Assembly (NCBI GenBank): GCA_024401225.1
Contig: JAKSLM010000001.1
Span: 93,251 to 157,250, forward strand
Direction of reading: 5' to 3'
Source: Bacteroidaceae bacterium
GTDB lineage: Bacteria; Bacteroidota; Bacteroidia; Bacteroidales; Bacteroidaceae
Length of the DNA: 64,000 bases
Made by a program: the position numbers and the translations under genes. Under the pieces are notes generated by a model that was not told where the DNA came from, did not search any database, and worked only from the letters and a program-made list of their open reading frames with translations. Every line of letters starts with the position of its first letter. The stretch's first letter is position 1. Below are positions 63,920-64,000 of this stretch, one piece after another.

Positions 63920-64000
63920 ATGAACAAGAAACTTTCTTCAATGGCATTGGCGATTATGGTGGCGGGAAGCTGCTTTGCTGATGACGTTCCTGCGCTCAAG
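63920..64000 (+). CDS. Partial exported protein, cut by the window edge
   Basis: The visible 27 residues are a signal peptide (MNKKLSSMALAIMVAGSCFA) followed by DDVPALK. An in-frame ATG at 63899 would add MDKKTII in front. The rest lies outside the window and the product cannot be named. Confidence 0.7.
   Translation, partial: MNKKLSSMALAIMVAGSCFADDVPALK

Overview
The window comes from a gut- or oral-type Bacteroidales, most likely a Prevotella or Segatella relative. Several things point that way: a short primary sigma factor lacking the long group-1 N-terminal region; promoters with the Bacteroidetes -7 box TAnnTTTG, often with TTTG or TTG about 19-20 bases upstream; families largely restricted to Bacteroidetes (DUF4831, DUF4419, DUF4491, OMP_b-brl_3 receptors); a fused Nfn-type flavoprotein; and DPP5-like peptide use. 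Nearly everything is chromosomal housekeeping and envelope biology. No prophage, integrase, transposase, CRISPR array or rRNA operon was seen.

Layout. Bases 1-10.3 kb run on the minus strand: nnr, a DUF4831 protein, rpoD, a secreted protein, a clostripain-like lipoprotein, then an HprK-like kinase / Ser-His signal-peptidase-like / PqqD-like trio, ung, nadA and mnmA. From 10.4 to 12.9 kb, hpt-adk-obgE runs forward. From 13.1 to 21.4 kb are a YitT membrane protein with a C-terminal remnant of a HAM1/RdgB-like domain, a mannose-1-phosphate guanylyltransferase, a BadF-type sugar kinase, and an alpha-glucan operon (GH133 debranching enzyme, GT4 glycosyltransferase, GH57 enzyme with a histone-H1-like tail). 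A Crp/Fnr regulator follows. Then come a lipid kinase, a short MiaA-like protein missing the central MiaA insertion, an NhaD-type antiporter and tRNA-Gly(CCC). recF and a DciA-like gene face a 1519-residue protein made of two complete sensor histidine kinases in tandem.

From 32 to 45 kb are RNA-modification enzymes (RluA type, RlmD), a membrane protein, a Gfo/Idh oxidoreductase, serS, the Nfn-like fusion, a beta-helix lipoprotein, an MltF-like lytic transglycosylase, a small basic protein, a stand-alone AICAR transformylase and an acidic-tailed protein. From 45 to 56.5 kb are DUF4419 and DUF1573 proteins, yidC, and a peptide-use cluster (DPP5-like S9 peptidase, MFS carrier, two POT transporters). 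The last 7.5 kb look more rearranged: an outer-membrane receptor, the C-terminal stump of an esterase gene, a probable small RNA with its own promoter and terminator, DUF4491, a fold-back (MITE-like) element touching the start codon of a phytase-like gene, an intact esterase, and a structured leader before a secreted protein cut by the window edge.

The most unusual non-coding signal is a set of intergenic arrays with an exact 22-base period. Two loci carry four copies of the palindrome CCTTGCAAGG and end as strong terminators. Two other loci carry an ATATACTAT word in 22-base steps. Shorter-period arrays (18, 8 and 7 bases) lie after other genes.
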